Shown here: positions 46,743-54,921 of the stretch, piece by piece
Layout: each line of letters starts with the position of its first letter
Numbering within the stretch: the first letter of the stretch is position 1
DNA from: Streptomyces sp. NBC_01262
GTDB lineage: Bacteria > Actinomycetota > Actinomycetes > Streptomycetales > Streptomycetaceae
Length of the DNA: 64,000 bases
NCBI RefSeq assembly: GCF_036226365.1
Contig: NZ_CP108462.1
Coordinates: 8,538,001-8,602,000, forward strand
Direction: 5' to 3'
The notes under the pieces: model-generated
Told to the model about the DNA's origin: nothing
Seen by the model: only the letters and a program-made list of their open reading frames with translations
The model's database searches: none
Translations under genes and position numbers: made by a program

Positions 46743-47294
46743 GCCGCGACCGTCGTCCGGCTCGCGCACGCGTTGGAGCAGAGGCGGCGCGTTCGGGTCA
46801 TGAGACGGGCTGTCCCTCGCCGATGCCGCCTGCGGCGCCGCCGACGGTACGGATCAGGCTGCGCGACTCGGTCCGGCCCCCCAGCAGCCCGTCGGCCAGG
46901 TCGTTCTCGGCGTCGTCCCGCCCGAAGAACAGGCGGCTGAAGTCTTTGGCGTTGCGCGTCACGCTGTCCCCCTGCTGTCGGCTGCGTGCGGCCGATGAGT
47001 CCACGGTAGCGCGGCGAAGTGGTGTCTGACTTGTGGTCAGCTGAGTCCCCCGCAGGGGCGTTGGCGGCGTCGTAACAGTGTTCGACGATCGAGCTCGCAG
47101 CGGTCACCACGTTGGTCGAAACGACAAACGGGCACGTCAGGATCTTGGCCGAAGGCACAGAAGAGGTGCGGCAGGTTGGCCAAGAGCCGAGGGCATCGGT
47201 GATGATGGCATAGGAGCCGCAGACTGCGCCGGTACTCGTCCGGTGCTGACTCCCCGCCCGCTTCCTAGACAAAACCGCAGGTGAGAGAGTTCTG
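46743..47294. other. Long non-coding stretch with one small ORF, upstream of guaB1
   Basis: Between the XRE gene and guaB1 lie 552 bases with one plausible small minus-strand ORF (46798-46962). The rest has mixed composition and no convincing gene. An 8-bp inverted repeat TCTTGGCC (47143-47150) and GGCCAAGA (47178-47185) lies 110 bases before guaB1. TAGACA at 47266-47271 could be a -10 for guaB1, with a weak -35. The loss of codon-like GC pattern suggests decayed sequence. Confidence 0.55.
46798..46962 (-). pseudogene. Small ORF like the N-terminus of a Sll1717-family P-loop ATPase, probable remnant
   Basis: The 54-codon frame starts with GTG after an AGGGGG site and reads VTRNAKDFSRLFFGRDDAEN, DLADGLL and then low-similarity Gly/Arg-rich sequence. 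From memory, the FFGRxDAExDLxxGLL pattern is the N-terminus of Sll1717-family P-loop ATPases, where a domain with the P-loop would follow. Here the frame ends before any P-loop. A leftover of a larger gene is most likely; an independent small protein cannot be excluded. Confidence 0.35.
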
Positions 47295-48734
47295 ATGCGT
47301 TTCCTTAATGATGTAAAGCCGCCGTACGACCTCACCTATGACGATGTCTTCATGGTGCCCAGCCGCTCCGCGGTCGGGTCCCGTCAGGCCGTGGACCTCG
47401 CGTCCCCGGACGGGACCGGGACCACGATCCCGCTGGTGGTCGCCAATATGACCGCCATCGCGGGCCGCCGGATGGCCGAGACGGTCGCCCGGCGTGGGGG
47501 TCTGGTGGTCATCCCGCAGGACATCCCGATCGATGTGATCGCCGAGGTGGTCGGCTGGGTGAAGTCCCGCCACCTGGTCCTGGACACCCCGATCACCCTC
47601 GCTCCCACCGCCACGGTCGCCGACGCGCTGTCGCTGCTGCCCAAGCGGGCGCACGGCGCGGTCGTGGTCGTCGAGGAGGAGCGGCCGGTCGGCATCGTCA
47701 CCGAGCACGACCTCAGCGGGGTGGACCGCTTCACGCAGCTGTCCGAGGTCATGTCCCGCGACCTGCTGCTCCTGGACGAGGGAATAGACCCCCGCGAGGC
47801 CTTCAACCGCCTTGAAGACGCGCACCGCAAGCTCGCCCCGGCCGTGGACGGCGACGGGAAGCTGGCCGGCATCCTCACCCGGAAGGCCGCGCTGCGCGCG
47901 ACGCTCTATGCGCCCGCCGTCGACCGGAACGGCCGCCTGCGCATCGCGGCCGCCGTCGGGATCAACGGCGATGTGGCGGGCAAGGCCAAGCAGCTGCTCG
48001 ACGCGGGTGTCGACACCCTGGTCGTCGACACCGCGCACGGCCACCAGGAGTCGATGATCGCCGCGGTGCGCGCGGTGCGCGGTCTGGACCCGCAGGTGCC
48101 GATCGTGGCAGGCAACATCGTCGCGGCGGAGGGCGTACGCGACCTCATCGAGGCCGGCGCGGACATCATCAAGGTCGGTGTCGGACCGGGCGCGATGTGC
48201 ACCACCCGCATGATGACCGGCGTGGGCCGCCCGCAGTTCTCCGCCGTCATGGAGTGTGCGGCCGAGGCGCGCAAGTACGGCAAGCACGTGTGGGCCGACG
48301 GTGGCGTCCGCCACCCGCGCGATGTCGCGATGGCGCTCGCCGCGGGCGCGTCGAACGTCATGGTCGGCTCGTGGTTCGCCGGTACGTACGAGTCCCCGGG
48401 CGACCTCCAGCAGACCGCCGACGGCCGCCTGTACAAGGAGAGCTTCGGCATGGCCTCGGCCCGCGCGGTGCGCAACCGTACGAGCGAGGAGTCCGCGTAC
48501 GACCGCGCGCGCAAGGCGCTGTTCGAGGAGGGCATCTCCACCTCGCGGATGTTCCTGGACCCGGCCCGCCCGGGGGTCGAGGACCTGATCGACTCGATCA
48601 TCGCGGGGGTGCGCAGTTCCTGCACGTACGCGGGCGCGGCCTCGCTCGCGGAGTTCGCGGAGAAGGCCGTGGTCGGCATCCAGAGCGCCGCCGGATACGC
48701 CGAGGGCAAGCCGTTGCACGCCAGCTGGCAGTGA
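47295..48734 (+). CDS. guaB1: GuaB1-type GMP reductase (IMPDH/GMPR family with CBS domains)
   Basis: The 479-residue protein has the IMPDH/GMPR barrel, with LTYDDVFMVPSRSAV, IPLVVANMTAIAGRRM, DTLVVDTAHGHQESMI and the catalytic loop GVGPGAMCTTRMMTGVGRPQ holding Cys302. A CBS pair is inserted at about 95-205 (LAPTATVADALSLLPK, GIVTEHDL). This architecture is actinobacterial GuaB1, shown in mycobacteria to be a GMP reductase with CBS-based control, though often annotated as IMP dehydrogenase. The substrate loop reads TRMMTG rather than the TRxVTG of many IMPDHs. It stands alone, with GAGAGAG before the ATG. Confidence 0.92.
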   Translation: MRFLNDVKPPYDLTYDDVFMVPSRSAVGSRQAVDLASPDGTGTTIPLVVANMTAIAGRRMAETVARRGGLVVIPQDIPIDVIAEVVGWVKSRHLVLDTPITLAPTATVADALSLLPKRAHGAVVVVEEERPVGIVTEHDLSGVDRFTQLSEVMSRDLLLLDEGIDPREAFNRLEDAHRKLAPAVDGDGKLAGILTRKAALRATLYAPAVDRNGRLRIAAAVGINGDVAGKAKQLLDAGVDTLVVDTAHGHQESMIAAVRAVRGLDPQVPIVAGNIVAAEGVRDLIEAGADIIKVGVGPGAMCTTRMMTGVGRPQFSAVMECAAEARKYGKHVWADGGVRHPRDVAMALAAGASNVMVGSWFAGTYESPGDLQQTADGRLYKESFGMASARAVRNRTSEESAYDRARKALFEEGISTSRMFLDPARPGVEDLIDSIIAGVRSSCTYAGAASLAEFAEKAVVGIQSAAGYAEGKPLHASWQ

Positions 48735-48756
48735 GCGTCGTGTTCTACTTCGCTGT

Positions 48757-49212
48757 GTGCCACTGAACGATCTCGATGAACGCATCGTCCACGCCCTGGC
48801 CGAGGACGCCCGCCGCTCCTACGCGGACATCGGCGCCCAGGTGGGCCTGTCGGCGCCGGCCGTGAAACGCCGGGTCGACCGGCTGCGGGCGGTCGGCGCG
48901 ATCACGGGTTTCACGGTACGGGTGGACCCGGCGGCGCTCGGCTGGGAGACGGAGGCACTCGTCGAGCTGTACTGCCGCCACAACACCTCGCCGGAGGACA
49001 TCCGGCGCGGCCTGGCGCGCTACCCGGAGGTGGCGTCCGCCTCGACCGTCACCGGTGAGGCGGACGCCGTCGTCCAGGTCTTCGCCTCCGACGTGCGGCA
49101 CTTCGAGCGCGTGCTGGAGCGGATCGCGGGGGAGCCGTTCGTGGAGCGCACGAAGTCGGTGCTGGTGCTGTCGCCGCTGCTGAGGCGGTACACGTCGGGA
49201 TCTCCGACCTAG
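48757..49212 (+). CDS. Lrp/AsnC-family transcriptional regulator
   Basis: The 151-residue protein begins with GTG (VPLNDLDERIVHALAEDARR). The winged helix (about 1-60) has SYADIGAQVGLSAPAVKRRV. The AsnC ligand domain follows with GFTVRVDPAALGWETEALVE, PEVASASTVTGEADAVVQVF and RIAGEPFVERTKSVLVLSPL. The family senses amino acids. It lies 22 bases after guaB1 and 141 before a nitrilase and amine oxidase pair, so it may regulate these amino-acid-derived amine or amide genes, an inference. Confidence 0.92.
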   Translation: MPLNDLDERIVHALAEDARRSYADIGAQVGLSAPAVKRRVDRLRAVGAITGFTVRVDPAALGWETEALVELYCRHNTSPEDIRRGLARYPEVASASTVTGEADAVVQVFASDVRHFERVLERIAGEPFVERTKSVLVLSPLLRRYTSGSPT

Positions 49213-49300
49213 GACGCAACGAATCGCCGCCCGGTACCGGGAAGACGCAACAGATCGGTCATTGGTCCGCAATGTCCGCGTCTTGTCCGGGGGAGATGGT

Positions 49301-49315
49301 GAAACGTACCGTTTC
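49301..49315 (+). promoter_or_regulatory. Short palindrome before the nitrilase gene
   Basis: GAAACG (49301-49306) and CGTTTC (49310-49315) form a perfect 6-bp inverted repeat around TAC, 38 bases before the nitrilase ATG. It is a possible operator for the adjacent Lrp/AsnC-type regulator or another protein. Confidence 0.35.
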
Positions 49316-49353
49316 CAGTGCCCCCCGAACACCCGGACGACCCGCGAGGATCC

Positions 49354-50145
49354 ATGACGCCGCCGTTGCGCACCGCCCTGCTCCAGAGTTCCGGAAAGCT
49401 CAGCGACGTCGGGCAGAACATCGAGATCCTGGACGACGCCGCCCGCCGGGCGGCGCTGGCCGGGGCCGGCCTGCTGATCGCCCCGGAGATGTTCCTGACC
49501 GGATACGCGATCGGGGACGACGTGCACCGCCTCGCCGAGCCCGCCGACGGGCCGAGCGCGCGGCGCCTGGGCGCCGTCGCCGCGCGGCACGGGATCGCGC
49601 TGGCCTACGGCTATCCGGAGCGCGGCGCCGGGGGCGAGACGTACAACGCGGTCCAGCTGATCGGCCCCGACGGGCTGCCCCTGGCGAACTACCGCAAGAC
49701 CCACCTCTTCGGCGACTTCGAGCGCGCCTACTTCACACCCGGGGACACCCCGGTGGTCCAGGCGGAGCTGGGAGGACTCAGGCTGGGCTTCCTCATCTGC
49801 TACGACGTGGAATTCCCGGAAAACGTGCGTGCGCATGCCGTCGCGGGGACCGACCTGCTGGTCGTGCCGACGGCGCAGATGCAGCCCTTCGAATTCGTGG
49901 CCGAGAGCGTCGTCCCGACCCGGGCCTTCGAGAGCCAGCTGTACGTGGCGTACGTCAACCGGATCGGGACCGAGGGCGAATTCGAGTTCGTCGGGCTGAG
50001 CTGCCTGGCCGGGCCGGACGGAATCGCGCATGCGCGTGCCGCAAAAGGCGAGGAGTTGCTGCTCGCCGACGCCGACCCGGAGCTGCTGCGCGCCTCGCGC
50101 GCGGCGAACCCGTACCTGGCCGACCGCCGGCCCGAGCTGTACTGA
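49354..50145 (+). CDS. Carbon-nitrogen hydrolase (nitrilase superfamily)
   Basis: The 263-residue enzyme has the Glu-Lys-Cys triad of the nitrilase superfamily: APEMFLTG with Glu45, NYRKTHLFG with Lys115 and FLICYDVEFPE with Cys149. It most resembles amidase members (R-amidase/5-aminopentanamidase-like) rather than true nitrilases. The start is ATG after GCGAGGATCC; an upstream in-frame ATG at 49318 gives a non-conserved MPPEHPDDPRGS. It lies 36 bases before a flavin monoamine oxidase, so the pair may convert an amino acid to an amide and then to an acid. Substrate not known. Confidence 0.9.
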   Translation: MTPPLRTALLQSSGKLSDVGQNIEILDDAARRAALAGAGLLIAPEMFLTGYAIGDDVHRLAEPADGPSARRLGAVAARHGIALAYGYPERGAGGETYNAVQLIGPDGLPLANYRKTHLFGDFERAYFTPGDTPVVQAELGGLRLGFLICYDVEFPENVRAHAVAGTDLLVVPTAQMQPFEFVAESVVPTRAFESQLYVAYVNRIGTEGEFEFVGLSCLAGPDGIAHARAAKGEELLLADADPELLRASRAANPYLADRRPELY

Positions 50146-50181
50146 TCCGCCTTTTTCGCTTTCGCTAGGAGCACCACCCCC

Positions 50182-51885
50182 ATGACGTCCGTGCCCACCG
50201 CCGTCCACGACGAGCAGCACGAGCAGGCCCAGGCCACCCCGCCCATCACCATGTTCGGGCCGGACTTCCCGTACGCGTACGACGACTTCCTGGCCCATCC
50301 GGCGGGCCTGGGCTCGGTGCCGGCGACGGCGCTGGGCACCGAGGTCGCGGTGATCGGCGGCGGCCTGAGCGGCGTCATCGCCGCGTACGAGCTGATGAAG
50401 ATGGGCCTGAAGCCCGTCGTCTACGAGGCCGACCGGATCGGCGGCCGCCTGCGCACGGTCGGCTTCGAGGGCTGCGACGAGAATCTGACGGCCGAGATGG
50501 GCGCGATGCGCTTCCCGCCCTCCTCGACCGCCTTCCAGTACTACGTCGACCTGGTCGGCCTGGAGACCAGGCCGTTCCCGAACCCGCTGGCCCCGGGCAC
50601 CCCCTCGACCGTGGTCGACCTCAAGGGCGAGACGCACTACGCCACCTGCGTGGACGACCTGCCCGAGGTCTACCACCAGGTCATGCACGCCTGGAACGCC
50701 TGCCTGGAGGAGGGCGCGGACTTCTCCGACATGCAGCTCGCCCTGCGCATGCGCGACATTCCCCGGATCCGTGAGATCTGGTCCCGGCTGGTCGAGAGGC
50801 TGGACAACCAGACCTTCTACGGCTTCCTCTGCGACTCCCCGTCCTTCAAGTCCTTCCGGCACCGCGAGATCTTCGGCCAGGTCGGCTTCGGCACCGGCGG
50901 CTGGGACACCGACTTCCCCAACTCCATTCTGGAGATCCTCCGCGTCGTCTACACCGGCGCCGACGACGACCACCACGGCATCGTCGGCGGCAGCCAGCAG
51001 CTCCCGCTGCGGCTGTGGGAGCGCGAGCCCGACAAGACCGTCCACTGGGCCCCAGGGACCTCGCTGAGGTCCCTGCACGGCGGCGCCCCGCGCCCCGCCG
51101 TCACCCGCCTGCACCGCACCGCCGGCAACCGCATCACGGTGACGGACGCGACGGGGGACATCCGCACGTACGCCGCCGCGGTCTTCACCGCGCAGAGCTG
51201 GATGCTGCTCAGCAAGATCGCCTGTGACGACTCGCTCTTCCCGATCGACCACTGGACGGCGATCGAGCGCACGCACTACATGGAGTCCAGCAAGCTCTTC
51301 GTGCCCGTCGACCGGCCGTTCTGGCTGGACAAGGACGAGGACACCGGCCGGGACGTGATGAGCATGACGCTCACCGACCGGATGACCCGGGGCACGTATC
51401 TGCTGGACGACGGCCCGGACCGGCCCGCCGTGATCTGCCTCTCCTACACCTGGTGCGACGACAGCCTCAAATGGCTGCCGCTGAGCGCCGGTGAGCGGAT
51501 GGAGGTCATGCTCAAGTCGCTCGGCGAGATCTATCCCAAGGTCGACATCCGGCGGCACATCATCGGCAACCCGGTCACCGTGTCCTGGGAGAACGAGCCC
51601 TACTTCATGGGCGCCTTCAAGGCCAACCTGCCCGGCCACTACCGCTACCAGCGGCGGCTGTTCACCCACTTCATGCAGGACGGGCTCCCGCAGGACAAGC
51701 GCGGCATCTTCCTCGCCGGCGACGACATCTCCTGGACGGCGGGCTGGGCCGAGGGCGCCGTGCAGACCGCGCTCAACGCCGTATGGGGCGTCATGCACCA
51801 CCTCGGCGGCGGCACGGACCCGGCGAACCCGGGCCCGGGCGATGTGTACGAGGAGATCGCACCCGTCGAGCTCGACGAGGACTGA
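50182..51885 (+). CDS. Flavin monoamine oxidase / tryptophan monooxygenase-like enzyme
   Basis: The 567-residue FAD protein has the dinucleotide-binding motif VAVIGGGLSGVIAAYE (59-64 GGGLSG) and EADRIGGRLRT. AEMGAMRFPPSSTAFQYY and the C-terminal FAD motif FLAGDDISWTAGWAEGAVQT are the signatures of the amine oxidase group that includes IaaM and L-amino acid 2-monooxygenases. These turn an amino acid into an amide with loss of CO2, and the amidase next to it fits the second step. Length and the AMRFPPS motif favour the monooxygenase type. Whether tryptophan, lysine or another residue is used cannot be told. No signal peptide is seen. Confidence 0.88.
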   Translation: MTSVPTAVHDEQHEQAQATPPITMFGPDFPYAYDDFLAHPAGLGSVPATALGTEVAVIGGGLSGVIAAYELMKMGLKPVVYEADRIGGRLRTVGFEGCDENLTAEMGAMRFPPSSTAFQYYVDLVGLETRPFPNPLAPGTPSTVVDLKGETHYATCVDDLPEVYHQVMHAWNACLEEGADFSDMQLALRMRDIPRIREIWSRLVERLDNQTFYGFLCDSPSFKSFRHREIFGQVGFGTGGWDTDFPNSILEILRVVYTGADDDHHGIVGGSQQLPLRLWEREPDKTVHWAPGTSLRSLHGGAPRPAVTRLHRTAGNRITVTDATGDIRTYAAAVFTAQSWMLLSKIACDDSLFPIDHWTAIERTHYMESSKLFVPVDRPFWLDKDEDTGRDVMSMTLTDRMTRGTYLLDDGPDRPAVICLSYTWCDDSLKWLPLSAGERMEVMLKSLGEIYPKVDIRRHIIGNPVTVSWENEPYFMGAFKANLPGHYRYQRRLFTHFMQDGLPQDKRGIFLAGDDISWTAGWAEGAVQTALNAVWGVMHHLGGGTDPANPGPGDVYEEIAPVELDED

Positions 51886-51895
51886 CCGGCCCGGA

Positions 51896-52576
51896 TCACC
51901 TGTCCAGGGGCGTCAGCAGGAAGCGGCCGATCAGCCCGACCCCCGTGTCGAGCTTCTCGGTGAACTCCTCGTACATCTCGGGCAGTCCGCGCAGCGACCA
52001 CAGCACCCGCGCCCCGGCCCACGCGGCGTCCCGGGCGCGCTCCAGGCTCCACGCTCCGGCGAGGTGGGTGAGGGGGTCGGCGACGTCGAGGAGGTCGGGC
52101 CCCGGCATCAGCTCCTCGCGTACGCGTTCCTCGATGGCGGTGAGCAGCTCGCCGACGCGGTCGAAGTCCCGCTCCAGGGACGGCGGTTCGCGGTCGAGAG
52201 CGCGGGCCGCGTCGACCACGGCCAGGGCGAGGTCGTGGCCGACATGGGCGTTGATGCCCGCCAGTGCGAACTGCAGGGGCCGGACGCCCCGGTGATGGCG
52301 CAGCTGCAGCAGGGGGCGCCAGCAGGCGGGGGCGTCGCGCGGGCCCGCGGTGACGGCGGCCAGGTAGCGCGCGGCGAAGCGGGTGCCCAGCTCGGCGGCG
52401 CCGGCCGGGTCGGCGAAGGCGCGGGTGGCGATGCGGTGGCGCAGCTCCTCGGTGACGGTGAGGTAGACGCGGTTGAAGACGGCGACGCCGTCGCGAGGCG
52501 GAAGGGCCGCGTCGAGGGCGCGCATGCGCGCCACGACGTCGTCCACATCGTTCACTTCCCTTGCGCGCGTCGTCAT
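51896..52576 (-). CDS. DUF5995-like protein, function unknown
   Basis: The 226-residue minus-strand product starts MTTRAREVNDVDDVVARMRA. It is alpha-helical, with GVAVFNRVYLTVTEELRHRI, WRPLLQLRHHRGVRPLQFAL, AGINAHVGHDLALAVVDAAR and a helix WSLERARDAAWAGARVLWSL. The repeated HH/HVGHD pattern is typical of DUF5995 proteins, common in Streptomyces and of unknown function; the histidines might bind a metal. It converges on the amine oxidase gene (10 bases between stops) and is divergent from an XRE regulator. Confidence 0.8.
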   Translation of the reverse strand: MTTRAREVNDVDDVVARMRALDAALPPRDGVAVFNRVYLTVTEELRHRIATRAFADPAGAAELGTRFAARYLAAVTAGPRDAPACWRPLLQLRHHRGVRPLQFALAGINAHVGHDLALAVVDAARALDREPPSLERDFDRVGELLTAIEERVREELMPGPDLLDVADPLTHLAGAWSLERARDAAWAGARVLWSLRGLPEMYEEFTEKLDTGVGLIGRFLLTPLDR

Positions 52577-52740
52577 GCGCCCAGAGTCGCAGGCGATTTG
52601 TCGATTCGGCGGTCGCGCGCCGTGGCGTCCCCGATTTGGGTGAAACGATCGTTCGGCGCCCTCCTGATCGGTCACAGCAGTGCCGATCCGAGGACCAGCA
52701 CTCCCTGGATACCGGCGCACCGCGGCGCGATGCTGGAGAC

Positions 52741-53586
52741 GTGGACCGAGCCGAACTCGCCGACTTCCTGCGCCGCGGCCGCGCGCGCCTCGTCCCCGGG
52801 GACGTGGGCCTCACCGCGGGCGTCCGGCGGCGCACGCCGGGACTGCGCCGGGAGGAGGTCGCCCAGCTGGCCGGGATGTCCGTGGACTACTACACGCGGC
52901 TGGAGCAGTCGCGGGCCCCGCGCCCCTCCCGGCAGATCCTCACCGCGCTGGCCAGGGCCCTGCGGCTCACCGACGAGGCCCGCGACCACCTCTTCCACCT
53001 CGCCGGCGAGGAACCGCCGCGCGGCGGGCACGGCACGGGCCACGTACGGCCCGGTCTGCTGCTGGTGCTCGACCGGCTGGAGGACACCCCGGCCCAGGTG
53101 GTCAGCGACTTCGGTGACGTGCTCGCCCAGAACTCGATGGCCGCCGCCCTGTTCGGTGACATGTCGGCCCGGCCGCAGGCGCAGCGCAACATCGTCCGGA
53201 AGTTCTTCACCGACCCGGGCAGCCGAGCCCTCTTCCCGGCCGAGGACCAGGCGGAGCACGCCCGCCTTCATGTCGCGAACCTGCGCGCCCTGCTCGCGTC
53301 CCGCCCCGGCGACCCGCGCCCCGCCGCGCTCGTCGCCGAACTGCGCGCGAGCAGCGAGGAGTTCGCCCGGTTGTGGGACGCCCACGAGGTCACCGTGCGG
53401 CGGTCCGGCGTCAAGCGTGTCCGGCACCCGGTCGTGGGCGACCTGGAGCTGGACTGCGAGGTGCTGCTCAGCGCCGAGCACGACCAGCGGCTGGTCCTGC
53501 ACACCGCCCGCCCCGGCAGCGCGTCGTACGAGCGGCTCCGCCTGCTGCGCGTCGTGGGACTGCAGGACCTGACGCCGACGGGTTAG
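52741..53586 (+). CDS. XRE-family regulator with MmyB-type ligand domain
   Basis: The 281-residue protein begins with GTG (VDRAELADFLRRGRARLVPG). The helix-turn-helix is PGLRREEVAQLAGMSVDYYT, RLEQSRAPRPSRQILTALA at about 32-75. The C-terminal MmyB-like domain (from about 100) has LLLVLDRLEDTPAQVVSDFG, NSMAAALFGD and FFTDPGSRALFPAEDQAEHA. Such regulators are abundant in Streptomyces and may sense fatty acids in the MmyB pocket. The stop overlaps that of the opposite MFS gene (TTAG). The target is unknown; the divergent DUF5995 gene is a candidate. Confidence 0.92.
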   Translation: MDRAELADFLRRGRARLVPGDVGLTAGVRRRTPGLRREEVAQLAGMSVDYYTRLEQSRAPRPSRQILTALARALRLTDEARDHLFHLAGEEPPRGGHGTGHVRPGLLLVLDRLEDTPAQVVSDFGDVLAQNSMAAALFGDMSARPQAQRNIVRKFFTDPGSRALFPAEDQAEHARLHVANLRALLASRPGDPRPAALVAELRASSEEFARLWDAHEVTVRRSGVKRVRHPVVGDLELDCEVLLSAEHDQRLVLHTARPGSASYERLRLLRVVGLQDLTPTG

Positions 53587-54785
53587 GGCTGCTTTTCCGG
53601 GGTGCCCGCCGCCGGTCGCAGCACGCCCGCGCCGAGCACGAGGCCGGCGGCCAGGACGGTGACCAGGCCGAAGGAGACCGTGAGCGAGGTGGCCTGGGCG
53701 ATGGAACCGATCGCGGCGGGCGCGACGAGGCCCGAGGTGTAGGTGACCGTGGCGACGCCCGCGATGGCCTGGCTCGGCACCGGCCCGGCGCGCCCGGCGG
53801 CGGCGAAGCACAGCGGCACGACGACGGCGACCCCGACGCCGATCAGCGCGAAGCCGGCGATCGCGGCGAACTGCGAGGCGGCCGTCACCACCAGGACGCC
53901 CCCGGCGGTTGCGAGCAGGCCGCCGGCCCGCACCGTACGGACCGGGCCGAAGCGGCGTACGACCAGGTCGCCGGCGAGCCGGGAGGCGGCCATCGTGCAG
54001 GCGAAGGCCGTGTAGGAGGCGGCGGCCGTGCCGTGCGAGGCATGGGCGATGTCGCGGAGGTAGACGGCGCTCCAGTCCATGCTGGCGCCCTCCGCGAAGA
54101 CCGCGCAGAAGCCGATGGCGCCGATGACCAGCGCGGCCTTCGGCGGGAAGGAGAAGCGGGCCGGGGCGGCCTCCTCCGGCGCGGGCCGGATGTCCAGGAC
54201 GCCCCGGCAGGCGTACGCGCCCAGCACGACCAGGACCAGGGCCATCGCGGGCAGGTGCACGCGCGCGTCGAGGTCGGCATGCGCGGCCAGGACGCCGACC
54301 AGCGAGCCCAGCAGCGTACCGACGCTCCACATGCCGTGCAGGCCGGACATGATCGACCGGCCGAGCCGCTCCTCCACCTCGACGCCCTGCGCGTTCATGA
54401 CCACGTCGGCCATGCCCGCGGTGCCGCCGTAGACGAACATCGCCAGGCAGAGTCCCACCAGCCCGGGTGCCAGTGGCGGCAGTGCCAGCGAGGCGCACCA
54501 CAGGGCCAGCAGCACGCGCAGCGCGGTGCGCATGCCGAGCCGGTGGACGATGCGCGCGGCGAGCGGCATCGCCACGGAGGCGCCGAGCGCGGCGAACATC
54601 AGGGCGAAGCCGAGCTGCCCGGTGCCGATGCCCTGGTGCTCCTGGATCCACGGGATCCGGGTGGCGAAGGTGCCCGCGACCGCGCCGTGCACGGCGAACA
54701 CCGCGGCGACCGCGCGGTGCGCCCTGCGCACGCGCGGGTCGGCCTTCGCCACCGTGCCCGTGTCCGCCTTGGCCGAGATTGTCAT
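53583..54785 (-). CDS. MFS transporter
   Basis: The 400-residue minus-strand protein has about 12 hydrophobic segments, starting with AHRAVAAVFAVHGAVAGTFA and with MPLAARIVHRLGMRTALRVL after helix 2. GTAGMADVVMNAQGVEVEER and GLHGMWSVGTLLGSLVGVLA are typical of the YbjJ/inner-membrane MFS group. The chosen ATG has a GGGGAGGGGAT site in mRNA sense; the longer frame adds 49 residues without support. It is divergent from a ROK regulator with a palindrome between them, so it is probably regulated by that protein. The substrate is unknown. Confidence 0.92.
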   Translation of the reverse strand: MTISAKADTGTVAKADPRVRRAHRAVAAVFAVHGAVAGTFATRIPWIQEHQGIGTGQLGFALMFAALGASVAMPLAARIVHRLGMRTALRVLLALWCASLALPPLAPGLVGLCLAMFVYGGTAGMADVVMNAQGVEVEERLGRSIMSGLHGMWSVGTLLGSLVGVLAAHADLDARVHLPAMALVLVVLGAYACRGVLDIRPAPEEAAPARFSFPPKAALVIGAIGFCAVFAEGASMDWSAVYLRDIAHASHGTAAASYTAFACTMAASRLAGDLVVRRFGPVRTVRAGGLLATAGGVLVVTAASQFAAIAGFALIGVGVAVVVPLCFAAAGRAGPVPSQAIAGVATVTYTSGLVAPAAIGSIAQATSLTVSFGLVTVLAAGLVLGAGVLRPAAGTPEKQP

Positions 54786-54852
54786 CGTGGATCCCCTCCC
54801 CGGAATCGTCTGCTCTGACGCCGCCGCGAAGCGGTCATGATGCGCGCATAAA

Positions 54853-54875
54853 CTATCAGGCAGGCTCCCTGATAG
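54853..54875 (+). promoter_or_regulatory. Palindromic operator between MFS and ROK genes
   Basis: CTATCAGG (54853-54860) and CCTGATAG (54868-54875) form a perfect 8-bp inverted repeat with a 7-base centre in the divergent promoter region. It lies 67 bases upstream of the MFS start and 46 upstream of the ROK start, well placed for control of both by the ROK protein. Confidence 0.6.
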
Positions 54876-54921
54876 ATACCCGTCGGGGACTTGGACGGTT
54901 ACGTCATGGAAGGATCCAGCC

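Noticed and set aside
47078..47284. 68-codon plus-strand frame before guaB1
   Set aside because: Arg/Gly-rich, no ribosome site and no similarity; probably non-coding.
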